From: Panax quinquefolius
Lineage: Eukaryota; Streptophyta; Magnoliopsida; Apiales; Araliaceae
Direction of reading: 5' to 3'
Assembly (NCBI GenBank): GCA_020205615.1
Contig: CM035156.1
Span: 17,945,128 to 18,009,127, forward strand
DNA: 64,000 nt
Shown: positions 38,342-50,830 of the stretch, piece by piece
Numbering within the stretch: position 1 is the stretch's first letter
Layout: every line of letters begins with the position of its first letter
Translations under genes and position numbers: made by a program
Notes under the pieces: model-generated
The model's input: only the letters and a program-made list of their open reading frames with translations
What the model was told of the DNA's origin: nothing
Database searches by the model: none

Positions 38342-40960
38342 CTATGACCTCTGGTTCTTTGAAGCGAAACGAATAACTACGTAGAACAAAATCCTATATA
38401 GAATAGCCCAACCCAGCATTATAAGAATCATATACCATTTCTGATTTTCTTCCGTACTGACACCGAGTGAGCGTAGAATGTCAAACCCAGTCACATTCTG
38501 TCCAACCGGATTCGTGCCGAAAACCTTTGATGTCTGATACTGGTTCATCAAAACCCCTTGATATGGATATGTTATGGTTGAAACCTTGTTCATCCAGCCC
38601 CAGTATCCAGGGATATCATCGCTCGGCAAGAAGTATCCACAAAACAAGAAGAAGAGAGCAGTGAAAGCAATGACTGCCGCGTAACCCAATATGTAGTTTG
38701 GCACCACTGAACTCACAAAAATTACAAATGAGTTTGTGGATAGGAGAGACATATATAATACTATCAAGAAGTAGTAGAATGGTCCGCGAAGGCCCAAGGG
38801 AAACCAGACAATTCCTGCATAAACGCCAGCCTGAACTGCCAGAAAAGGAAGGTACGTAATGAGTCCAGCAATGGTGTATGATGAGGCTCTATAGGCATTG
38901 TGAGAAGTTTCACGTACAAAGATGAAGCGTTCTTGGATGAAAGCCGGGACAGCATCATTGGAAGAGAAAAAGAAGAGACAGACGGTGAAAATGAAGAAGC
39001 TGAGGCGATTTGTTATTCCTTGCAGATTGTTTTTGGGATTCAAGAATAAGGTTGCCATCAGAAAGCCCATGAAGGTAAGAACCAGCAGCCTAGAGAGGAA
39101 GAGCTCTGGGGTGCGCCTGATGTTTATAAAGTTGCGGCGCATTAGAACCCACGTCTCTGAGAAGAAAGAGTTTGCAAACTTTGGGCCAAGATGTTGGTAC
39201 TTCATGTTGGCAGCTGCAATATTGGGGGTCAGGTAGTCATTTTCATTGACCGTGTAGTCGCTGCTATGTGGTGTTGGAGTGCCTGCAGCTAGGATTTCAC
39301 TGGAGTAGGTGTAGTAGCTTGGGGATGAACTGCAGAACCATGCACCAAGAATACATCAAAAAGAGAAACATCAAGTCGGTCAGGTTCTACAAGAGCTTGT
39401 GCTTTTAAGCTAAATATTAAATGGAACCTGGAGTACTATGGTTTTATGATGTGAAATCAAAAGAGTTAATTACCTCATGGGGTTATGAGCTTTATTATCA
39501 GTACGTTGACTAGAAGGTGTGAATCTTAGTGTTTGAATGATCCCACTTTGGCTGGCACTCCATGACCTTGATTGATTCCAAGGACTCCTCACACTGTTAT
39601 CAAAATCTTTGTCTTTGTGTGCACCGGTTTGTAAGTACAGCCTTTTCCCAGAACTTCCCTTGCCGGCTGGATCCTGTCCCTGATGGCATGGATGGTGAGG
39701 TGGCGTTGGAGATGGGAGGACCGATGTCATTGATATCTCCTCCTCAGACAGTACTGGGGGTTTCATGCCAGTTAGAGCAAAATCAGCTAATGCCTCAACT
39801 CCATGGTCAGACTGATCATATTCTTGTATCACATCAATAAGGTACTCGATTGAGTTTTCCCCCTTTGGGACTTTACGTCCCATTCGCCCCAGATGCAGAC
39901 TCACATCTTTGGGAGATCCTTGGTACATGAGCTGACCTCGAGCCAGGATGATCAAATGGTCAAGAAGCAATTGGATTCGCGATGAAGGTTGGTGGATTGT
40001 TAGAATCACTGTGCTTCCAGAGCGCGCAATGTCATGGACTTTCTCTATGACACTTTGAGCACTGGTGGAGTCCAGACCTGATGTAGGCTCATCAAGGAAG
40101 AGTAACGACGGTCCATGGATGATGTCCATGCCAATTGAGACCCTACGACGCTCACCACCAGACACTCCTCGAGTTGCTTCATCGCCTATGTAAGTATTTT
40201 GAGTTGACTACAATTTCAGCAGACAATAAATATCATGGTTAGTAATCATTAGCAGAACACTATATATAGCTTGAAACCTGCTAGAATTTTTTTAACTACC
40301 TAGTTATTTTTATCAATTTGTGCAAATGAAATTATTTAAAAGATCTTGAAATTTAGTTCAAAACTAGCCTTTTCTGTTATATATATAATTAATATTGCAT
40401 GAGTTTTTCAAGGGAATGTGGCAGCTAGCCTACTGCAGTCACTAAGCACTGTTGGTGTGCTAATTTCTTACCCCCAACCCAAGCTGCTCGATCAGCGTGT
40501 CAACGCGTCGCAACTTTTCAGTCCTGGGGATAGACCCCAGCCGAAAATCAGCAGCAAACATCAAAGTTTCATAAACTGTAAGCATCGGAAACAAGCAATC
40601 ATCTTGCATTATGTATGCAGAAGTTCTTTTGATCAAACTTGGGCTTACATCCGTCCCATCCAAGGACACCCTACCCTTGAGACTCCCACTGGCAATCCGT
40701 CCAGCCAAACCATCCAGCAGAGTCGACTTCCCAGCACCACTAGGGCCCATAACCGCGGTAATGCTCCCTTTAGGTGCATAACCAGTAATCTTATGCAACA
40801 AGTCCACTTCATGTTTTACCCACTTCCCCTCATCATTTTTAATCTTCTTTGTCACGGTGTAGGTAAGATTATTGAATTCCAATCCACCGGTGAAGTTAAC
40901 AGGTTTCCCTAAGTCGATCACTGTATCAGGATGATGATGACCATTATGCCGATGACCCAT
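38342..40960 (-). CDS. STR: STR-type half-size ABCG transporter (stunted arbuscule)
   Basis: Three exons, minus strand: 40960-40472, 40207-39474, 39329-38342. The total is 2211 nt, 736 aa, phase closed. Half-size ABCG protein: ABC domain first (Walker A GPSGAGKST 72-80, signature VSGGERRR 178-185, Walker B LLFLDEPT 198-205, H-loop His235), then a long low-complexity Ser/Pro linker. A six-helix membrane domain follows, with ETWVLMRRNFINIRRTPEL before TM1, and the C-terminus is RFASKNQRS. The DYLTP motif with preceding TPTPHSSDY, and the C-terminus, match STR of mycorrhizal plants. STR pairs with STR2 in the periarbuscular membrane and is needed for arbuscule growth; lipid export is the proposed role. 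The N-terminus MGHRHNGHHH is His-rich. STR versus STR2 was decided by recalled similarity, so a tree would settle it. The gene lies directly upstream of SYMRK. Confidence 0.85.
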
Positions 40961-41538
40961 TGAATTACTTCAACTGTTAATGTGTTTTTTTTTCTAGAGT
41001 GTGAGAAATGGGAGACAAAAGGACTAATTATGAAGAGTTGTAATTGTCTCTTGGGGTCTCCCAATTAGTGTGGAAGTGATGAAGGGGTCATTAAAAGGAA
41101 GGGGGATGCAGAAAAGAACTTAAACAGCTGGTGGCTCTTTCAGAGGAGGCGGTTCATGCTTGAGGTTGTCTGCATTGAAGAATCCATTTTGGTTTGTATA
41201 GATCGAAAAGAAGAGATTTCTTTCTTGTTTTCGCCATCCTCAGGTTTAAACTGTAGTGAGTGTTTTCTGTTGCTAGCTTTGCCATTTGGATTTTATGTTT
41301 AGGTAGCAAGCAATAATTTGGGTGAGGATTTTGAAACAGAGAACAACTATATTTTAAATAACCATTTTCGATGTAAAACCCATGAAGTGTAGGATGTTTA
41401 ATGATCAAAACAACAATGGAGTTAAAATTGCCTTTTGTCTTGCTTTCTAATTAGCTTACTCTTTACTCTTTTAGTCATTTTGCTTTAAAATCACATATAG
41501 CTGCATATGTCATTATCAATCATGCACTCAAGAATTCA

Positions 41539-41569
<31 letters not shown>

Positions 41570-42580
41570 ACATATATATAAATCATGAGTCTTTTCTGTA
41601 GATATTTTTGATTTACTGATGCAAGCTTGCAAATGCTAAGATTGTTCGTCTTATGATGAAGCAAACTTTTGTGAGTTTTTAACCTTGTCTATTGCTCAAC
41701 TTCTTCTGTAAATACTAAATAGCCTTTCAATGTGGTTAACTCTGTGGCTGATACTTTTCAGAATTGCTTTCTCCTAAACAACCCACTTAACTCCCTTTTT
41801 TTCACTCCTTTTCTGGGGTTTTCTCTATTATGTTTTCTTTTGAGGCAAGTGTTTTACTTTTGGCCTTGTTTATTATTTTATTTATTTTGTTGTTGTTGCT
41901 GAATTTGAGTACATTGCATATTTCCATTACTTTAATCTGTTTCTTCTTCTTCTTTTTTTTTTTTTTTTTTTTGGGTGAGGGGAGGGGGTATATGCCTCCC
42001 CAGCTCTAGTATGAACAACACTCGGTAGAAAGTTCGGGCACCTTTTCCATATTGTATTTGTCCATATATTCTCATGCAAAATACCAAATAACAGATATAA
42101 TGTTAAAGAAATAGTAAAATATACATAAACTAGATTCATAAGAAAATAAAGACTAGAAAGCTGTCCGAGAAGCAAATTATTATGTTTAAAAAAAAAACAG
42201 ATTCCTTTCCATGCAAAGGCAAACAAAATTGCAAGGCTTGGTTTGAGTTTCCTAGTTTGTCGTCCTTGGCCTTTGAGACAGAGTTTCTTCTTTCCTACCG
42301 ATGAAGCATCTAAATAAATTCCTAGCTGCTTTTGCAAATTACCTTCAGGCAAACATAAAGTAAAAGTAAATTGGTAATTAATTTCCATGAACTTTTCAAC
42401 CTTCTGTTAATTGATATTGCTCTAAGTTCTAACCCAAGTTAGGTCATGCTTCCTCTGTCACAGCTGTGTTATGATACAAAATTACAGTTGTGACATGCAT
42501 TTTGAAGTTTTTTGCTTGCAATATAAGTATGGGAATTAGACTACATTCACAAACTGAGAAATAAAAATTAATAGGGAAGG
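40961..42580 (-). promoter_or_regulatory. STR upstream region
   Basis: Non-coding DNA upstream of the STR ATG. On the plus strand it holds TTTCTTGTTTT at 41221-41231, one mismatch from the MYCS element TTTCTTGTTCT described in mycorrhiza-induced phosphate transporter promoters, 261 bp from the ATG. An (AT)n run lies at 41541-41569 and a T-tract at 41949-41972. A 153-codon antisense-direction frame at 41927-42388 ends in poly-Lys from the T-tract and has no domain. The element call is motif matching only. Confidence 0.35.
41541..41569. repeat. (AT)n microsatellite upstream of STR
   Basis: About 14 AT units. Confidence 0.95.
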
Positions 42581-42587
42581 CAAGCAG

Positions 42588-42866
42588 ATGAGCCAACTTG
42601 AGGATATTCGAAGCCTTTTTATCCTAGAAGAAATGATTACCTTGAACAGAATGTCGGAAACGAAAAGGGCACCACTACTCAATCGGAGGAATTGTGAGGT
42701 GTTCTGTTTTTATGCCAATGCCACCACTCAAGTGTAGATGTGCATGTTATTATTTGATGTAGTCGCAGTGAGCTCCTATGAAGCGTTGGACAAGAGAGAT
42801 TTGATGCCCGCCTTCGCATTTGTACCAACTGTAGCAGCAGGTATTCTTAATGTATCCATGTCTTGA
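42588..42866 (+). other. Two abutting small open frames, possible gene relic
   Basis: Frame one, 42588-42737, encodes 49 aa starting MSQLEDIRSLFILEEM. Its TAG stop is followed at once by the ATG of frame two, 42738-42866, 42 aa, which contains SSYEALDKRDLMPAFAFVPT. Composition is less AT-biased and more protein-like than the surroundings, and GCAG|GTATTC at 42840/42841 could be a donor. I recognise no family. It could be exons of a decayed or unannotated gene, or chance. Confidence 0.25.
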
Positions 42867-43159
42867 AGTTAAAGTTTCACTCTGCCATGGCTTTTGTGTT
42901 TTTGTCCCTTCGTGGAAATCTCAAATCTGTGTTGTGATATTTGCATATTCTGGAATTTGTTCTGCTTGGATGTGGAAGATATAAACACCATATCAGTGTT
43001 AAAAAGGTTGCAAGGTGAATGAAATGCCAACTACTTCGTAATTAAATTTCCCAAATATAAAATCAAGATGTATATGCTGCAAATTTGTTGACACGTGTAG
43101 GTGTGTCATTTCTTACTCAAATAAATATTTTAAGGTTTGGGAAAAATGTATACACAGTC

Positions 43160-43215
43160 ATCTATGACGACGGTTCAACTGTCGTCATAGATATTTTAAT
43201 CTATAACGACAGTTC
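43160..43215. repeat. Palindromic GACGACAGTT-type repeat
   Basis: ATCTATGACGAC (43160-43171) and GTCGTCATAGAT (43181-43192) are perfect 12-bp inverted arms around a 9-bp loop, followed by a third related word, ATCTATAACGACAG. Such clustered inverted words are often subterminal repeats of CACTA or Mutator-like elements. No element ends were located. Confidence 0.5.
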
Positions 43216-43839
43216 TATAATCCAAAAAAATCGTCACCATAACACATATAATATATAGATGTTTATATACGTATAACAAACTTTCATATTTACTCTTAAA
43301 TGTAACCCGTTGTATTTTGTTGAGTTACATTTGCAAAGTTTAATATTTACTCTTAAATTTATTTTGTGTCTAGTTTAATATTAATGACATGCTAGTAGTG
43401 GTGCTGTGTCATTTTTTATATTATTATGTACATCAGAACAAAAAAAATCTATTTCTTTTAAATAAAAAATGTGATACATACTTGATCAAGGTTGTACAAA
43501 AAATGTGTCCATCAAATTAGATATTGTTATTTAAATGCATAGCTAACTTGATGACTTGTATTGAAAAATTAAATTTACCAAGAATAACATACTTTAAAAT
43601 TTTAGATTTTGTAAGTAACCTCGTAATGTTTAGACTTTTATATTATTATTATTATATTGTGATTGGATTGGGATAGAAATCTTGGATCGAGAAAAATGAT
43701 TTTTTTTAATTAAATAAAAAGTATTTAATAATTTAAGAAAAGTTGAGCTCGAAGAGTTTCAACTTTTAGATACTAATAGTAGGATTTGGTGACCATGAAA
43801 ATAACTTCATGATAAATTAATTAATTAATCAATTTATTA

Positions 43840-44420
43840 AATCGACATTTTGGTCATTTTGATGAAATATTATATTTATGACATTTTAGGGTTGTTAAAT
43901 AAAGTAATTAGTAAAAGGTAAACAATTAAAATAAATTATTTATAAGTTTAATAAATTGTTAAAATATTAATAAATGATTAATAATATTAGATAATGAATT
44001 AAAATATTATTAAAAGGTTAATAATATTTGAAAATGAATTAAATATTGTTACATGGTAATGATATTAAGAACCGAATTAAATATTGTTACATGATTAATA
44101 ATATGAGTTAAAATATTATTAATTAATAATATTAGTAAATGATTGAATATTAAAATATTATTAAATAATTAATAATATTGATTATTAAAATATTATTAAA
44201 TGATTAATAATATTAGATACTTAAAATATTATTTGATCAATAATATTAGTAAAGGAGTAAAGGATTATTAAATAATTTAAAATATTATTAAATGATTAAT
44301 AATATTAAAAGACTAGTTAAAATATTATTAAGTGATTAATAATATTAACAAGTGATTAAAGTATTACTAATTGATTAATAATACTAAGAAGTGAATAAAA
44401 TATTATAAAGATTAATGAGT
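43840..44420. repeat. AT-rich imperfect tandem repeats
   Basis: Degenerate units built on ATTAATAATATTA and TTAAAATATTATTAAATGA recur about every 30-60 bp up to the target site of Element A. The region is non-coding. Confidence 0.7.
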
Positions 44421-44425
44421 GTTTA

Positions 44426-46848
44426 TGTGACGCCCCCAAAATTAGGTATACGTCACCCATCTTGGGTCGCCACTTACATGTTACATAAATTCAAATACAA
44501 CTTACTAATATAAGCGTAGGTATGCAATACGACATAAAGCGTGAGTTTGAATACAAATATTGTCTACTAGATATTATACAAACTCAAAAGGAGTCCTCAT
44601 TACAACTATTATCACACTATTTCACGAAATAGTGAGGACTACTAATCTTATCCTCTGGACCATTACTTACGTTCCCAGGCTAAGTCCCGGTTTATGTTCT
44701 CATTTCACGAAGAAACGATAAAAAGAAAAGGTGAGCTCAACTAGCCCGATGAAGAAATATTATGACTAAGATAATGCGAGAATAAATTATCATTAGCCTT
44801 GAACGATGTTAAAGCGATAAAATACAATAGAACAACCGGTTTAAGCTGCGGTTAATAAACAATCTATTAAAAAGTCAAGTAGAGAATAAAATCTACTATC
44901 TTTTAGGTTTTAAAGGTTTTCATCAATTTTATCATTTGAGACTCGACAATAAATAAACCACCACATCTAATCATCCACATACCACGGTCAGGATTTTCAT
45001 CAAATTATCAATGGTCATGACTATCTTAGAATCACCCACAGGTCATAATCATACCAAAAACTATCCATCAACGCATTACAGGCCCTTTGAGGACTTTTGT
45101 CACATCATTTATATCAAGTCGTGATTATCTTAGAATGATCCACGGTCATAATCATACTAAGTTCATCTATGCTGCGTAAGCGAAGATAACATAATATAAC
45201 ATGAGGATGATGACAATGACATAATAATTCAATAAAACAAGTTCAAGAATTATTTAATCCATGAATTATTAACGTCCAAATTGTCGACATGATCTTTGTT
45301 TAAGTGAGAGTAAAATTCAAGAATGATCGGAAGAATATTTCCATGAAAAGATCTTTGGATGAAACGCTTGAATATCGAGGATATTCTACTAATTTCATGG
45401 AGTATAGAAGTCAAAGTTTTAACCAATGGGTATAATAAAGAATGGAATAACAAAAGAAATCACCATGCATGCGGTACTTGGCATAGGCGAGTTATTCAAC
45501 GAGAATAATAATAACGGAACGAATTCGGTGAAATTTCACAAACGGGATGTTCCAACGAGAATAATAAAGATGGAACCCGGTCCGGTGTAAAACACACGAG
45601 ATAGGATATTCAACGAGAATGATAAAAGGCGGAACCAGGTCCTGTAAAACACCTGCGAGCGGATGTTCAACGAGAATAATAAAAGCGGAACCAGGTCCGG
45701 TGTAAAACACATGAGCATAGGATGTTCCAACGAGAATAATAGAAGAATGTCACCAAGTATAGAATAAATCAGCATATCTGAGTTATTCCAATGAATAAAT
45801 AAGAATGGAATAACATAAGGATTTCACCAGTATAGGATATCTGCGTATCTGAGGTTATGTATAGGGTATGCCACTTTTACGAGTTATTCAACGAAATAAT
45901 AGTGAATGGAATAACGAAGTTCTCTTCGAAGAAGAAAGAATAACACCCTTACACCGTAAAAAGAACTGAATATAGAAGTAGTGAAGTAGCGAGAATACTC
46001 TTCTTCTTTCTATAACTTTCTCTCTATAAACTTCTCTAATATAATTTCTCTCTCTAGAGTTTGAATGAATTAAATAAGAAAATAATGAAGGAATGAGCTT
46101 ATTTATAGGAAAATGGAATGCATAATAACTAATCCATGAGCGGTCAGTTGATTTACTTTAATCGGCGGTCCATATTTAAAGAAAAATCTTTTAAATAAAA
46201 TATAATATATTCTATTTATATAAAAACATTTTACTATGCAAACACTATGCAATACTATGCAAAACACTATGCAAAACATTTATCTGAACACTATGCGTAA
46301 TAAAATATAATATATTCTATTTATAGAATAACTTTAATAAAGTATTCATTTTTATATAAAAAAGATGTTTACATTTTATTACGTTAATAATACGAATAAA
46401 ACAAAAGCGTCATTATCGCTTATAATAATTCATATTATTAATCGAATGATAATGGAATCAAACCGGTGACTTCTCACATAAGCATCGATAATCAATCTGG
46501 TGTGCTTCTTATGCAACCACACGTATTCTTTGTACTTTTACTACTTAGAGTAGTTCAACGGTAACCACGGTAAAACTTCCGCCGTTATTTCATAAAATAT
46601 TTTTGTCGTTTTCTCGATCAAATGAATAATTACATTATATGGGTCCACCAATGATTGAGTAGTTGTCTGCGAATATTCCTGCTAAACCGAATATTCCCAG
46701 ACCAATCGAATATAATATAACCACTTGCATACTTTGCAAAATTTATAAATACTACCCACAACTATAATATTATCTCAAATTCACACTATAATATTAAAAA
46801 TTATTTAACTAAATTTAAATCTTTATTGATAAAATCTGGGGTCTCACA
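44426..46848 (-). repeat. Element A 3' LTR
   Basis: 2423 bp. It starts TGTGACGCCCCCAAAATTAG and ends GGGGTCTCACA. A TATA-like CTATAAATAAG (minus strand) lies near 46100. It contains a ~58-bp subrepeat array at about 45490-45750 and ACTATGCAAA repeats near 46240-46300. Confidence 0.85.
45490..45750 (-). repeat. ~58-bp subrepeats in Element A 3' LTR
   Basis: About four to five imperfect units with GGATGTTCAACGAGAATAAT and CCGGTGTAAAACAC words. The matching array in the other LTR is at about 52258-52510. Confidence 0.8.
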
Positions 46849-47342
46849 ATCTCCCCTCCTTATGGAATTTAAGCCCTCGAAATTAGGAGTGCGATACACA
46901 GTATGATAAAGAGGTGAGGATACCTTGAATACCTTTATCGTTGAAAACATTAAATTCATCTTTGCAATCCGGCGAAAGATATTCATTAACAATTCATCTT
47001 TGCACTAAGGCCAAAGATATTTATTAACAATTCATCTTTTACTACTGGCCGAAAGATATATAATCTATAAAACCAATAATCTTTGAGACTCGACTTAATA
47101 GTATCACAACCATGAATTATCCATTACCTTCTTGGCTAAGGATATTCGTGTTTTCAATCTGATCGTGATTATCTTAGAATAATCCGTGGTCACAATCATA
47201 CCAAGTCTATCAATGCACTACTGACCAAAGATGACTTTTACCACATCCATGAATTAATATTTCATTCTTTGAGACTCGGCTCAATAATTAATCCATATCA
47301 TCGAATCATCCACCTTACGGGCCGAGGATATTCATTAGTATC

Positions 47343-47795
47343 ACGACCACAAATTATCCATGCACTTTCTGGCCAAAGATAATTGTGTATTCATTAATAT
47401 CCGACCACAAATTATCCAAGCACTACGGCGAAAGATAATTGTGTATTCATTAATATCACGACCACAAATTATCCATGCACTTCTGCGAAAGATAATCGTG
47501 TATTCATTAGTATCCGCGACCACAAATTATCCATGCACTACTGACGAAAATAATTGTGTATTCATTAATATCACGACCACAAATTATCCATGCACTACGG
47601 CCAAAAGATAATCGTGTATTCATTAGTATCACGACCACAAATTATCCATGCACTACTGGCGAAAGATAATTGTGTATTCATTAATCCACGACCACAAATT
47701 ATCCATGTACTACTACGACGAAGATAATTGTGTATTCATTAGTATCACGACCACAAATTATCCATGCACTACGGCCCAAAGATAATTGTGTTTTC
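47343..47795 (-). repeat. 57-bp minisatellite in Element A interior
   Basis: Eight units; CGACCACAAATTATCC begins at 47344, 47402, 47459, 47517, 47574, 47632, 47689 and 47748 (period 57-59). The unit also contains GCACTACTGGCCAAAGATAA-like sequence and TGTGTATTCATTAGTATCA. An inverted array is present in Element B. Confidence 0.92.
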
Positions 47796-49439
47796 AATTA
47801 CGGTTATGATTATCTTAGAACAATCCACGTCATAATCATACCAAGTCCATCTATGCACTTCTGAGCCACAGATGACTTTCAACGTAATATAAGCGTGAGG
47901 ATAATGATATAAAGAATCAATCAAATGAGATAAAGGATAAATATTAAACATTTATAATATAATTTATCCGAGGATTCAAGAATATCCCCATGTTTTCAAT
48001 CACTTAATAATCTCATAATCTAATATCATTAATATTATAACAATATTTTAATCACTTCTTAAATTTATAAACAATTTATCTTAATTGTTTACGCTTTACC
48101 ATATAATGCATTTAATCATTCAAAATGTCATACTACTCATAAGATATCATCACCAATTATCAAATCTCTCAAAAAATATGCATATACTCTATATATAAGA
48201 TTCTCTAGCCATAAAATCCTATTTTCAACTTTGTTACTTCACATAACATATTTAACTCATATGTTAAGTAACTAAACTATTTTCATGAAAAATACCAAAT
48301 CAGTCCCAAAATATTTCTTTTCTGGGATTTAGCATAATATAGTCCCATGATGAAAATATATTTTCTCGAATTTTTAAAATTCATTTACTATTTTTCAAAA
48401 TCAATTTCTAATTAATTTCTTAAGAAATTAGCTACCTCAAGTTTAACTCCAAAAATTCCCAAATCTTGGCAGGACCTTACACATGTTAACGTGAGCTTCT
48501 AGTTTAAATTTCATGGTCATCGGAGTTATAGAACTCCGGTTATAGCGTTTTTCGTCGGAAAAACCTAAATATTGAAATAGTCATAACTTGCTCATTTTAA
48601 GTCAGAATGAACTCATTTTTGGACAGGAGGTACTTTATACCATATACCTTCATGTCCCAAAAGCCCAGAATTTTTCTCATAATTTAAGTGGCCGAAACAG
48701 TCCCTTAAAGTTTCTGGGCAGTAGCATTTTCGAAATTTACAGCTTTGGCCTCCTTTGCTAAAATCAGTCCCCACAAAAATCTACAACACCTTTTCCAGTA
48801 ATTCCACTTGGATTAGTTAGGTAACTCATAGATCTAACTCTAGGACTTGACCACATTCAAAAATTCAAAATATAATAAGAGATATAGTCAATTGAATTTC
48901 ATGTTACGTTTTCACCAAAATCTGATTTTCAACTCTTTGTGATTTCTAAGAAACTTTCATGTTTTCACATACTAACCAACATAACTCATCATAAAACTTA
49001 CTAATACTTCATATACCCATGATTTTCATTATTCCAATGCTTTTATTATGACTTTCATCATAAACCATGTAAACTATTCATTTTAGTTGAAGAAATATTT
49101 GAGGTTTAAGAAATGGGTTTTTGTCTTTGGGTCAATACAAAATTTGATTTCACGTTCTAGGGTAGGCTAGGAAGTCTTCAAGAATCGCCAAGAAATTTAT
49201 TAATGATAGAAATATCATTCAAAAGCTATTACTCTCGTCCAAGACTTGGATAGTCGTCACATTGATACCAAGCTGTGACTTATCCCTTAACCTAGATAGC
49301 ATCTCACAATGATACCTATAAACTTGCCATCTTCATTCACGGCGTCGCCTCTGAAGAAAAGTCGGCGGTGCATTCTACACAAGGAAGTCAACAACGAAAG
49401 GATCGGGGCTCTTTACTTATGGCTTGATATGATGATGAT

Positions 49440-49570
49440 TGACTTTAGTGGTTTGGTTGCTTTGAATTAAGTATAACGAGGTTGGTTAGGAATATGAAAG
49501 CTAACAACCTTACAAAAAGAATAATGAGTAGTTAACCAATTAATTCCTAAAATCACATCAAAGGCAAGTA
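49440..49570 (-). pseudogene. Retroviral-type aspartic protease remnant in Element A
   Basis: The minus strand over about 49562-49533 reads FDVILGINWL, the conserved C-terminal motif of Ty3/gypsy proteases, followed by TTHYSFCKVVSFHIPN and a stop soon after. Upstream the frame is interrupted. No reverse transcriptase follows. Confidence 0.65.
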
Positions 49571-49938
49571 TTTTCAAAGAGATAATATCGACGAATAGCG
49601 TGAAAGTGTTTATTTGAAACAACAAGATTAATAAACGATGGAGGTAACGAAGGTTCCTCTTAACGAAGTTTCAACCAATAAGTCAAAGTTTAACTTCTTG
49701 AATCAAATTTAAGCGTTGAACACAACTAGGTGAAATAAAAGAATGGGTAGAACGGTATCTAACATGGTATAGACTTACATGAGAGCTTATGATTAACTTA
49801 CCCTTGATAATTTTATTCGGGGTTCCTCGTCACGAAAAAAAAACTCTCTCTTTAAACTACTAAGCTTTGGTTTTATGCAGGGACGACCTTTGGTGCCTCC
49901 ATCCTAGTTGAATTTGTCTTGATGGCGACAAAATCGAG

Positions 49939-50830
49939 CTAAGTGACCTTCTCTTCCACAATTATAACATGCTTTGGAATGGCATGGCGCGATTCGAGAT
50001 GATGTGTCCCTCTCTCCTCGCATTTGAAGCATATAATAGGTGGTCCTTCTCCTTCCTTAACAACAGTCTTTGGTCTTGGCGTCTTTCCATCATTGTTGAA
50101 TCTCCTTTTCTTGAAATGTCCATTCTTATTGTTTTGTACGATTACCACCAAGTGGTTACCATATCGCTTTTTGATTCCCTCCATGCTTGTTGTCACCGCT
50201 TGATGACTACTCTCCATTTGGTATTATAATTTTGCTTGGCTACTTTTTTTTAGTTGGGTTGACTCGTTATCGCGCTCCACTAATTGAGCCTATTTACAAC
50301 ATCTGAATAAAAACACGGTTTATGAGAAATAAGATGTTGGCGTATCTCTGCTTCAAACCTCTTAAAAACATTAAGCGCCATTCTCTCTTCATTATCTACC
50401 AAGTGGGGCCCTTGAATCGCGATAACTCATAAACTTTGCCTCGTATTGCGACACGGTCATATTGTTTTGTTCAACTTGATAAACTCCACCTCCTTCATGT
50501 GGCGAATACTTTCGGAAAGTATTTGTCGTTGAACGACTCTTGAACTTCTCCCAAGATATCTTGATCTGCGAGGTTGAGTACGTTTCTGGAATTCCCACCG
50601 ATGTCTGCCTCTCCTGTGCGCAACATAAAAGGCGGCAAAAGGAACCTTTTGCTCCTCGAACATCCCAAGACATCAAATATCTTGGTAATCTGCTTTATCC
50701 ATGCTTCCGCGAAGTGGTTTTGGCTCTCCTTAAACTCCGGTGGTCCCAACTCCTTGAATTGTTTAGCGGTGACCGCCCGAGAGTTTTCCGTGTTTCCACC
50801 CACGTTTTGGGCGAGTCGCTTTTACTTTGA
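49939..50830 (-). pseudogene. gag remnant of Element A (frameshifted)
   Basis: Pieces of a Ty3/gypsy gag are spread over three minus-strand frames: AWIKQITKIFDVLGCS (frame at 50803-50495), NNMTVSQYEAKF (50676-50392) and ICFKCEERGTHHLESRH (50217-49939). The last is a degenerate CCHC zinc knuckle. Several 1-base frame changes break the gene; see the finding on indels for an alternative explanation. Confidence 0.75.

Noticed and set aside
40418..40912. 164-codon plus-strand open frame
   Set aside because: Antisense shadow of STR exon 1 with its Walker A motif.
41927..42388. 153-codon minus-strand frame
   Set aside because: Biased composition, poly-Lys/Arg end from a T-tract, and no recognisable domain.
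42943..42950. P1BS phosphate-response motif GCATATTC upstream of STR
   Set aside because: A perfect match, but almost 2 kb from the start codon, and a 6-fixed-base palindrome is expected about once per 4 kb by chance.
47343..47795. Regularly spaced repeats that might suggest a CRISPR array
   Set aside because: Units are directly tandem with no unique spacers, imperfect, inside a plant retrotransposon, and mirrored in Element B.
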